DNA of 64,000 nucleotides from [Actinobacillus] rossii (GTDB taxonomy: Bacteria > Pseudomonadota > Gammaproteobacteria > Enterobacterales > Pasteurellaceae). Shown here piece after piece: positions 17,257 to 24,796 of the stretch. Where the stretch lies: positions 1,364,001 to 1,428,000 of the forward strand of contig UFRQ01000003.1 in assembly GCA_900444965.1 (NCBI GenBank), read 5' to 3'. Position 1 is the first letter of the stretch, and each line of letters begins with the position of its first letter. A model generated the notes under the pieces. The model saw nothing but the letters and a program-made list of their open reading frames with translations, ran no database searches and was not told the DNA's origin. The translations under genes were made by a program, and so were the position numbers.

Positions 17257-17875
17257 CGTTCACCCCTTGCCAAAAGCCGGAAAAATCATAATCTTCTGGA
17301 TTTTCTTCTTGCATCATCAGTGCAATGTGCATGGCACCGTTTTCATAACACTTCTCTTTATGGTTTTTGACGGCATTCCATAAGATTTTGAATTCATCAA
17401 ACGTGATTGATTTAAAACTGTAGTCTGAGAAAATCAACGTGTATTCATTATCTTTGCCGTTTAAGTCAAAATCGGCTTTCATTTGAACGTAATTCGATAG
17501 TGCGATTTCATCTGTATCGACTTTCTTTCCAAATTCAGGAATAAAAACCCCACCACTTAGGATTTCATTGCGTTTTGCAATGATTTTCTCACGCACGACT
17601 TCTTGCATTGTACGCTTGAAGTTTGCTTTTTCCACTTCGTCGAAAATCCATTTTATCCCGTTCCATTTATGAAATGACGTTGGTGCTTTTCCGCTACATT
17701 TTAAAACTCCATTTTCAGACCAAACTTCGCCACCACCTGTGATTGACTCTGATATGCTGTTAATTTCATCTTGATTTTTGACTAAATACCAGTTCTCACC
17801 TAAGACAACATCACCATTTTCTGCGATCTCAACATCATCAAAAACTTTTAAGTTAATATTGAATTTTTTTACCAT
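17246..17875 (-). CDS. Tail fibre assembly-type / DUF4376-like protein
   Basis: A 209-residue protein directly downstream of the tail fibre gene, overlapping it by 7 bases. The C-terminal half (QEVVREKIIAKRNEILSGG, then a DTDEIALSNYVQM stretch) resembles the DUF4376 domain found in proteins encoded after tail fibres. A fibre-folding or attachment role is inferred from position. Confidence in a specific function is low. Confidence 0.6.
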   Translation of the reverse strand: MVKKFNINLKVFDDVEIAENGDVVLGENWYLVKNQDEINSISESITGGGEVWSENGVLKCSGKAPTSFHKWNGIKWIFDEVEKANFKRTMQEVVREKIIAKRNEILSGGVFIPEFGKKVDTDEIALSNYVQMKADFDLNGKDNEYTLIFSDYSFKSITFDEFKILWNAVKNHKEKCYENGAMHIALMMQEENPEDYDFSGFWQGVNDEK

Positions 17876-19497
17876 GAACCACCTCCCATAATTTGAATAT
17901 TTATTCCTACTTTCGCTCTGGCTGGTGCAAATACTTTAATTTGTGTTTGGCTTATCATTGTTGCACCATAGCTATACTTAGCTCCACCGTCATCTGAAAC
18001 ATTAATGATGGAATCCATTGTTATCGCTTCTGGAAGGTTTAAGATGATTTCCCCATTACGTGGAACTGTATTAGAAAATTTCATTTGAATAAGTTTCCAA
18101 CCCGCTCTACGCACAACTTCTAGCCTTAATACTTTTGCTCCGACATAATGAGATGGATATATGGATTCAGTAATTAACTTGTCTGCTTTTAACCAAGACA
18201 TTACCGCGTCTGGATTGTCACAAAACCGTGTGTAATTATCTGTTGAGTTGTTAATTCGGAACGCAATCGCACCTTGAATTCGACTCTCATTCTGATAAGT
18301 ATTGCGAAAACATCGCGCATTTAAATCACCAGCACCGTCCGTTTTGACATAAGAATTGGCACCGCCAGAGCTGGAGAACTCTGTATCAAGTACGGTTGTT
18401 CCTGTTTTTTTGGGGAACATCACTTTATAAACAACGCTATCTTTAATTGCACCAACAACTGCCGCGAAGTAATTACCTGTGCTTGGCGCCGACTCCCATC
18501 TAACTTCTTGGTTTGCTGTGTTAAATGTACGAACTGATGAGTACTCTCCGTTTTTAATGATTAAATGACCACTCATCGTATCGCCTGATTTGGAAACGCG
18601 ACCATTGGCATTGTTATTTGCAGTATTTGCTTGGTTGAGTGCTGTAGTACCTCGGTCGTAGGCAGACTTAACACCAGCCACGCTGGCTGGGACAGTATTG
18701 CTTGAATTGTTTACCGCGGCTGATAAATTACGTTCAGTCAAAAATGACGTCCAATCAGACCAGTTTACGCCATCATCGTTGCATCTAACTTTAATATCGC
18801 TTTCAGTATAGAAAATCATCTGTACTTTCTGATTTCCTACATCGAATTGCCACGCTTGCGCGTCAAATGCGCCTTGATTGTAATGTGGATGATTTTTAGT
18901 CGTTTCGGTGATAGCAAAGAACAACGTACCATTAGGCACGGTGTTCATATCGCCGTACCATTTATTTGTTGTTAGAATCGGATTGACGCTGTCCGCTTTA
19001 GTGTTTGCCTTGTTTAATGCTTCCACGCCTTTATCATAAGCGGTTTTAGCAGCAAAACTTGTTGCCACCGTATCCGAACTGTTGCTATTTACTGCATTTG
19101 ATTTCTTACTGTTCGGAATGTAGTTCGCAAAAGAGCGGGTATTGCTGTCAATGAACCCTTTTAGAATTTTAATAACCTTAGCGGTTGCGCCTAAAGACTC
19201 ACTATCACTATCATAACCTGAGTAAAGTGGACGTTCTTTCCCGATAATTACCTTAATCGCATCATAAATTTGAGTTTGTTTGGCTGGATCAGCTGTTAAT
19301 TCTGCCTTGGCTAACAAATAGCGGATTTCAATGCCAAAATCACGCATATGTTCTTGGACGTTATTTAACCACGTATCATTAACACGCGTTCCTTGAGTGC
19401 CTGTTGAAGGATTGCCGTTATGAAATAAGCCATCTTCGCTATCAATTTTAGGTAATAAATCTCTCATATTCGTCTCGCTATGCTGTTGGATAGGCAA
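17869..19497 (-). CDS. Tail fibre protein
   Basis: A 542-residue protein in the position of Mu gp49 (gene S). The N-terminal part (LPKIDSEDGLFHNGNPSTGTQGT) fits a baseplate-attachment domain. Repeated segments with NSSNTVPAS-VAGVKSAYDRGTTALNQAN occur at least three times (about residues 140-300), as in fibre shafts. The C terminus is beta-rich and glycine-rich. It should set adsorption specificity. No invertase gene or crossover sites are seen nearby, so the fibre is not obviously switchable. Confidence 0.85.
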   Translation of the reverse strand: MPIQQHSETNMRDLLPKIDSEDGLFHNGNPSTGTQGTRVNDTWLNNVQEHMRDFGIEIRYLLAKAELTADPAKQTQIYDAIKVIIGKERPLYSGYDSDSESLGATAKVIKILKGFIDSNTRSFANYIPNSKKSNAVNSNSSDTVATSFAAKTAYDKGVEALNKANTKADSVNPILTTNKWYGDMNTVPNGTLFFAITETTKNHPHYNQGAFDAQAWQFDVGNQKVQMIFYTESDIKVRCNDDGVNWSDWTSFLTERNLSAAVNNSSNTVPASVAGVKSAYDRGTTALNQANTANNNANGRVSKSGDTMSGHLIIKNGEYSSVRTFNTANQEVRWESAPSTGNYFAAVVGAIKDSVVYKVMFPKKTGTTVLDTEFSSSGGANSYVKTDGAGDLNARCFRNTYQNESRIQGAIAFRINNSTDNYTRFCDNPDAVMSWLKADKLITESIYPSHYVGAKVLRLEVVRRAGWKLIQMKFSNTVPRNGEIILNLPEAITMDSIINVSDDGGAKYSYGATMISQTQIKVFAPARAKVGINIQIMGGGSW

Positions 19498-20068
19498 AAT
19501 AACAGTAGGTATGCGCTGGTTTTAAATCTCTGAAAAATTCTTCTACTATAGGATCGCCGAATTCCACTAAATAATCGCCGGCAAAAGAAGAGCCGGCACG
19601 AAAGTACACGATATTACTGTCCGCATTTAATATGCTGACGCGCCACATAAATATTAAGTTTTCTGTCGGCTCATTTCTGAATTGAACGATATCGCCAGGA
19701 TCAGGTAACTCATTTTTCAATGGGGAAAATTCAGTAATTTTAATTTGATAACCAATCCCTTCGGCAAGGCGGATAAAATAAGGAATAGAAAGCCCACCGA
19801 CAGCGTTCAATTGAATAATGACTCGCTTCACGCGTTCGCTATAAGATTTAGTTAAATCTGTTTTTAATCCACACAATCGCTCCCAATCTGCAAGCATCGT
19901 GCTGCTTGTCTCGGGCTCAATGACATTAAGGGTTTCAATCGCTTTCTCTTGCAGTCTGTCAAATGCATTACCATCCACTTCACATTGAATTAAGAAGTTT
20001 TCTCCATTAACTTGATAAGCAACTGGCGGATATAACTGAGCGATAATGGATTTATGTTCGAATCGCAT
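19478..20068 (-). CDS. Baseplate/tail protein gp48 (DUF2313, YmfQ-like)
   Basis: A 196-residue member of the YmfQ/DUF2313 family, which includes Mu gp48 and links the baseplate wedge to the fibre. MLADWERLCGL and the downstream RVKRVIIQLNAVGGLS segment are family-typical. It lies between gp47 and the fibre gene with 20 bases of overlap to the latter. Confidence 0.83.
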   Translation of the reverse strand: MRFEHKSIIAQLYPPVAYQVNGENFLIQCEVDGNAFDRLQEKAIETLNVIEPETSSTMLADWERLCGLKTDLTKSYSERVKRVIIQLNAVGGLSIPYFIRLAEGIGYQIKITEFSPLKNELPDPGDIVQFRNEPTENLIFMWRVSILNADSNIVYFRAGSSFAGDYLVEFGDPIVEEFFRDLKPAHTYCYFAYPTA

Positions 20069-20070
20069 AT

Positions 20071-21129
20071 TTACTCCAACAAACTGACATCAACTTGTCC
20101 TAAGCGGAACCACTCAATTTTGCTAGAGATATCCGCAATTTTATTAGCCGTTGGTTGTGTAATTTCTCGGTCAACCACCCCGATTAAATCACTCACAATG
20201 GCTTCGCATTGTGACAAAATTAAGTTATCAGCCGGACTCAATGTATTAAAATGTGTAGCCAATGCGGTTTTAATTTGAGATGTCATTTCACTTAAAGAGA
20301 CATTATTCAACTTGACTTTAATATTAAAATCCACTCGCGTCACATCAGGCTTAACTACTTTACTTTCTTTTGCTGTCACCGGACGAACTTCATCAATATA
20401 AGCCTGACAACGCTGCACCGTCTCATCATTCGGCACGTCATTATTAGCGGTTATAGCAATATCGACCGTACCCAACCCACGGCGTAATGGATAAACATAA
20501 GCAGCATCTACACCGTCCACCTCTAACGCCCAGTTCTTATAATCGTATCGATTACCGCCTGCGGCAGGACGACGAATTTTTTCTAACAAACGCGCTAGTA
20601 AAGCCGCATCAGTTTCGATATCTGTACCGCCTATAACATCACTTAATGTTAATTCTGTTTGCACACCTTTAGACGTACTCATAAAATTAGCCGTCACTTG
20701 GTGAGTATTTGACGCGGTACCTGCTGTTAAAGCACGAACGGCAACTGTGGCAACACCTTCGGAGTTAATATCCGTACTTCCCGTCGTCACATAAAATAAT
20801 CCCGTTGTACTTTTTATCTGCAACCCCGCACTAACAGTACTATTAGCTAATCCTTTGATGTGAGCATATCCAATGGCATGAGTCGCATTCTTACGTCTTA
20901 ACCCACGTAATGCTGCATGTTTTTCTAAATACTCCGTATCCGCACTGTCAGGAAAGAATTGTTTAATAATCCATTTCTGGTGCGCATAAAGTCCTTCCGC
21001 AGCGGCAGCTAATGCGGATGCGCGAGCATAATTATCACTGTCAACACTAATATCCGCATCACTATCAAGACTTTGATAATCGCGTAAAATTGCGCGGCGA
21101 ATATCATCAAAACTTGGCACCTTAAACAA
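20071..21129 (-). CDS. Baseplate protein J-like (Mu gp47)
   Basis: A 352-residue baseplate wedge protein of the gpJ family. The N-terminal segment FDDIRRAILRDYQSL and the RRPAAGGNRYDYKNWALEVDG motif are typical of Mu gp47. It is part of the contractile tail baseplate that triggers sheath contraction. It overlaps nothing and sits 2 bases from gp48. Confidence 0.9.
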   Translation of the reverse strand: MFKVPSFDDIRRAILRDYQSLDSDADISVDSDNYARASALAAAAEGLYAHQKWIIKQFFPDSADTEYLEKHAALRGLRRKNATHAIGYAHIKGLANSTVSAGLQIKSTTGLFYVTTGSTDINSEGVATVAVRALTAGTASNTHQVTANFMSTSKGVQTELTLSDVIGGTDIETDAALLARLLEKIRRPAAGGNRYDYKNWALEVDGVDAAYVYPLRRGLGTVDIAITANNDVPNDETVQRCQAYIDEVRPVTAKESKVVKPDVTRVDFNIKVKLNNVSLSEMTSQIKTALATHFNTLSPADNLILSQCEAIVSDLIGVVDREITQPTANKIADISSKIEWFRLGQVDVSLLE

Positions 21130-21143
21130 AACTTAACTCCCTT

Positions 21144-21494
21144 TTAAACCGGTTTTACCGGGTGTTTGAATGCAAAACTTTGTCCCCGATTATCGGTCAC
21201 TGAAATATGTAAAATAAGACTTCCATTTTGAGGTCGCTCTACATCAATTGAAATTTCACGCGCGCGCCCATCATCAAGCAAAGGTTGTAATGCTTCTTCT
21301 GCATATTGCTGCGCCAACATACTTATGCGTGAAATATCTTTTTCCCGTTGTAATGTATGGAGCAGAGAGCCTACACGCCCATTTGCCCACCAAGCACCTA
21401 ACGGGGTTGTTAATCTGATGTACACGGCATTCTGCAATGTACTAATTTGCTCACTTGTGTAGTCGCCTGTGAGCGGGCTGATCTCTCTGTCCAT
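21144..21494 (-). CDS. Baseplate protein gp46 (GPW/gp25 family)
   Basis: A 116-residue protein matching the T4 gp25/Mu gp46 wedge family: it begins MDREISPLTGDY, then VYIRLTTPLGAWWANGRVGSLL. A proposed late promoter -10 box ends only 6 bases before its ATG, so the transcript from it would be leaderless or nearly so. A hairpin lies between this gene and the spike gene. Confidence 0.85.
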   Translation of the reverse strand: MDREISPLTGDYTSEQISTLQNAVYIRLTTPLGAWWANGRVGSLLHTLQREKDISRISMLAQQYAEEALQPLLDDGRAREISIDVERPQNGSLILHISVTDNRGQSFAFKHPVKPV

Positions 21495-21500
21495 GCTGAC

Positions 21501-21546
21501 AGAATACTGGAAAGAAAAAAAAGAAAAGGGGCAATGCCATTCAGCA
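21501..21546 (-). promoter_or_regulatory. Proposed Mor/C-dependent late promoter before gp46
   Basis: TGCTGAATG (minus strand, 21546-21538) is followed after exactly 31 bases by TATTCT. The same element and spacing occur upstream of the protease/scaffold and endolysin genes. The spacer is a pyrimidine tract. Promoter function is inferred. Confidence 0.6.
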
Positions 21547-21553
21547 TAGCCCC
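21528..21553 (-). terminator. Hairpin between the spike and gp46 genes
   Basis: On the minus strand GGGGC / GCCCC encloses a second stem ATGC / GCAT with loop TGAATG, followed by TTTTCTTTTTTTTCTTT. It looks like a terminator after gp45 and overlaps the proposed activator site of the gp46 promoter. Confidence 0.65.
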
Positions 21554-21593
21554 ACAGTTAGAAATGAGAGAGATAATTACAAAGATGATGATG

Positions 21594-22169
21594 TTAATGC
21601 ACCATCACCTTGTTCTCGGTGAGTATGGTTAGTAAAGATTTATCCCCGGCAGAAACATCCCCTTTAGCTTTCACATCCCCTTTAGCTTTCACATCTCCTT
21701 TGGTATTCATATCACCGTCAGCGTTAATTGAACCGGAAGCTTTGATTTCTGGTGTCAGGAAACTCACTTTAGTATTAGCCTTAACATTAAATTCTTCGCA
21801 ATTCACTTCAATGATTTTCCCTTGTTTTAAGACAATGGATGCGCCTGATTGATTATAAACAGCTACTTCGCCGCCTTTAAGATTTTTAATTCTAAACTCA
21901 CCATTTTCTGTGGCGATTACCACTCCATGCGATGTGGCGCCACCGATAGGAATAATAACAGCCTGCGTGTTGGCTGGCGGTACGGAAGTAAATCCGAACT
22001 GCTGCATAAACTCAAGATCAGAAATGATCTCACCCGAAAGACCTGACACTTGCGTTTTCTGAATATCATCCTTAGAATTCATTAAATTCAACGTTCCACG
22101 AAAGGCTTGTCGAATACCTTGAGCAATATTCTGTGCCGCTTGGCTAATTTGTTGGCTTAATCTTCGCAT
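21594..22169 (-). CDS. Baseplate spike protein V-like (Mu gp45)
   Basis: A 191-residue tail-tip spike of the gpV/gp45 family. An N-terminal OB-like domain precedes a beta-helical C-terminal part. It contains three tandem KGDVKA-type hexapeptides encoded by an 18-base DNA repeat at 21648-21701. The spike punctures the outer membrane on contraction. The gene sits between gp44 and gp46. Confidence 0.87.
   Translation of the reverse strand: MRRLSQQISQAAQNIAQGIRQAFRGTLNLMNSKDDIQKTQVSGLSGEIISDLEFMQQFGFTSVPPANTQAVIIPIGGATSHGVVIATENGEFRIKNLKGGEVAVYNQSGASIVLKQGKIIEVNCEEFNVKANTKVSFLTPEIKASGSINADGDMNTKGDVKAKGDVKAKGDVSAGDKSLLTILTENKVMVH
21648..21701 (-). repeat. Three 18-bp tandem repeats in the spike gene
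   Basis: Units of 18 bases encode KGDVKA, KGDVKA and KGDVSA. The first two differ at one base and the third has diverged. Because units are multiples of three, gain or loss would change the length of the spike helix without shifting frame. Confidence 0.8.
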
Positions 22170-22170
22170 A

Positions 22171-23322
22171 TCAATCCTTACTGGTGTCCGCTAAAATTTT
22201 TGTTTTTTTCTCTTTTTTCTTCTTATTCTTGCGCCCTTTTTTGCCTTTACGCTTACGGGCTTGCTCGGATTTTTCCACATAAGCATCAGGCGTCCAAACA
22301 CCGTCTTCTTTAAAACGAAGTTCTGTCTGTGTACCACCACTTCGAGAAAGTGTAAATCGTCGTCCCATTAAGAAGAAAATGGCATCAATATCGTATTCTT
22401 CACAAATCACGTGCACGCGTTGACCAACTGACCACAACACACCACTCTCAGTCTTATGATCTGACACGATAATCCGCAAATCAAAACTGTCCAGCTGACT
22501 ATCGGATATATGTTTTTTAGCCCATTTTTTAAGTGCGGTTAAATCTTCCACATCAGGAACGACTACTGTTTTAGGCTTATATACTGGCACGTTCGGATCT
22601 GTGTAAACCCATTTCAAATCGTTCTTATTACTATCACCCGAACGTCCATGTCTCTGCGCAAGAAATGTGATTTCACTAAAACGCTGTGATACATCAAAAG
22701 TTAGTTCAGCTTGAATAAAATTGTTCTTCACACCATTTTTCATGCAGCACAACGTTGCAACGGGTTCACTCGAATAATCAGCGCCCCCGACAATCAACAC
22801 GCCGTTTGGCTCAAACCAACAATGTAAACCGGCTGAATTAGCACATTTCATAATGGCATTCCATGCCGTTTCACCAACATCAATATCTACACGATCTAAA
22901 ATAGGATTACTTTCTGCCTTGAGTTGCACTTTATTAATTCCTAGTGGAGCAACGATTTTCTTAACGGCATCTAATACAGTTAGACCTTTCACATTCAACT
23001 GTGGGGCAGAGCAATCAACTAAAATTGATGCCCGATCTCGACCATTAACAACAAAGGTGCGAGTAGTCTTATTAATACTATGACGTGTTGTATCAATAAT
23101 ACCTGTCATAATTGTCTCGCCATTAATTTTTATTACCGCCTCTTTACCTGATAAATCTTCAAATACGGTATGATTAGACGGTAGTCCAATTTCAAAGCTA
23201 AAGGCATCTGCCGGGATAAGGAAATCACTATCCACGTCATAACTTTTCCATTTATTGTGTTGTGCGCCATCAATTTCTAACACAACATCGTTGAAGAAAG
23301 GCGCATTCTCATTAGATTGCAT
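22171..23322 (-). CDS. Tail hub protein P-like (Mu gp44)
   Basis: A 383-residue baseplate hub protein of the Mu gpP family, related to T4 gp27. The N-terminal FNDVVLEIDGAQHNKWKSY and the DRASILVDCSAP segment are typical. The final 30 residues are very lysine-rich (KRKGKKGRKNKKKKEKK), which is unusual for a hub and could be a flexible tail. It lies one base before gp45. Confidence 0.85.
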   Translation of the reverse strand: MQSNENAPFFNDVVLEIDGAQHNKWKSYDVDSDFLIPADAFSFEIGLPSNHTVFEDLSGKEAVIKINGETIMTGIIDTTRHSINKTTRTFVVNGRDRASILVDCSAPQLNVKGLTVLDAVKKIVAPLGINKVQLKAESNPILDRVDIDVGETAWNAIMKCANSAGLHCWFEPNGVLIVGGADYSSEPVATLCCMKNGVKNNFIQAELTFDVSQRFSEITFLAQRHGRSGDSNKNDLKWVYTDPNVPVYKPKTVVVPDVEDLTALKKWAKKHISDSQLDSFDLRIIVSDHKTESGVLWSVGQRVHVICEEYDIDAIFFLMGRRFTLSRSGGTQTELRFKEDGVWTPDAYVEKSEQARKRKGKKGRKNKKKKEKKTKILADTSKD

Positions 23323-23344
23323 AACTATTTAACACCGTTCCTTT

Positions 23345-24796
23345 CTAAATAAAATTCGGATAACGAATATGCGCATTTAACCGTAACAATTCGTTGGAAC
23401 GCGTATAATCACCGTACAACCAATGCGCTTGTTGCTGCATTGTGCCTGTTTTTTCCACAATTCTTACAATCAAAGGCGGTTTTTGGTTAATAGCTGCAAT
23501 TGATAATCTTGTAACAGCATGAGCCACATCTCTCAAACTCTCGCTTAATACCTGCGCATTCATGTAACTGTTATTCATTGGTGCATTCAAATAGGTAGAT
23601 TCATCTTGTTTCTGTAACGCTCTCACTGTGTTCAAAGCATCAAGCAATAATAACCGCGTTTTTGTACAAAGATATTCCACTTCTGATGGCAGAATATCAT
23701 CTGCCACTTCTTCAATTAATTGGGTCGCGATTTTAGCTACCACGCCAGCACAAGCCACGCGCAATACGCACTCTAATAGCACCGCATCACTTTTAAGTAC
23801 GCCCAATGAGTAAGATTGTATCGTTGCACTTCCACTGTTCTTCAGACGTGCAGCAACTTGAGCGGCAGTTGGTGCTTTTTCTACACCTTTAACAAGGTTT
23901 CGCGGATAATTTATCACGATATCTACTGCATCAAGTACGGCATCGAAACGAGAACGGATGTTAAATACATCATCGGAACTCACCGGATTCTCGTCATCGT
24001 CATCGGAATCAATGATAAAGCTATTATCTCTCCCTTGGAGCAAACGCTGAGAAATTGTACTGCTGGTATGATTAGATTGACGAGAAATCTGTGATAATTC
24101 AGTTAAGCCATTATTCAAAATCAGCACTAAGTCTTCTACCGCATGGTTTGACTGTTTGGATAACGTGCTGGCGGTTACGCCAGACATCAACGTATAAGAG
24201 TTTTTATCTGCACCAAATAAATCGCGTATGCTTTCATAGACGCTGTAGATAATTTGCCACATTCCAATGACACGCGAACCTGAACTAAGTCCGGCTGTGA
24301 TGGCTTCCATTGTCACACTATAATAGTCCATCGCTTTATCTAAATACGAATTCACCTTAGAAAATGCACTATCCACAGCTGTTAATACAGAGTTTTCAAA
24401 CACAAATATCGGTTGCATTTCAGATGCTTCTTTAAATTGCAACTGAAGTGTCACATAATTGACATCGTCCGCATTGTGGTTGAAGTTTGCAGAGACACAA
24501 AGCATTTGGGGCATGCGTCCACGAATAGGATGCACCAATACTGCTGGTTTATTGCTTTCTAAAGCTTTAAGAAGTGCTTTAAACTGACTAAAATAACCAT
24601 CACCAAAAAACACGGCAGATAAACGCACAGTTTGCGGATTGAGCCCCATACTCTCAAGATCCGCACCATTAACAAAAGGATAGGTATGTTCAATAACTGC
24701 GCGCTCTAGCTGGTCATCAATACTCACCACATCAAACATCACACCGTTATAACTTGCCTGCTGAATCGGCATCGTCCAGCCTTGAAATAAACTCAT
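23345..24796 (-). CDS. DNA circularisation / tail protein N-like (Mu gp43)
   Basis: A 483-residue protein of the Mu gpN family. The N-terminal PIQQASYNGVMFDVVSIDDQ and VEHTYPF-like segment (AVIEHTYPFVNGAD) are typical. In Mu, gpN is a tail component linking the tape-measure and baseplate. The family name refers to a DNA circularisation role that is not well supported. Its stop overlaps the tape-measure start. Confidence 0.88.
   Translation of the reverse strand: MSLFQGWTMPIQQASYNGVMFDVVSIDDQLERAVIEHTYPFVNGADLESMGLNPQTVRLSAVFFGDGYFSQFKALLKALESNKPAVLVHPIRGRMPQMLCVSANFNHNADDVNYVTLQLQFKEASEMQPIFVFENSVLTAVDSAFSKVNSYLDKAMDYYSVTMEAITAGLSSGSRVIGMWQIIYSVYESIRDLFGADKNSYTLMSGVTASTLSKQSNHAVEDLVLILNNGLTELSQISRQSNHTSSTISQRLLQGRDNSFIIDSDDDDENPVSSDDVFNIRSRFDAVLDAVDIVINYPRNLVKGVEKAPTAAQVAARLKNSGSATIQSYSLGVLKSDAVLLECVLRVACAGVVAKIATQLIEEVADDILPSEVEYLCTKTRLLLLDALNTVRALQKQDESTYLNAPMNNSYMNAQVLSESLRDVAHAVTRLSIAAINQKPPLIVRIVEKTGTMQQQAHWLYGDYTRSNELLRLNAHIRYPNFI

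Noticed and set aside
17869..19497. Invertible tail-fibre cassette
   Set aside because: No Gin-type recombinase gene and no second fibre segment are present.
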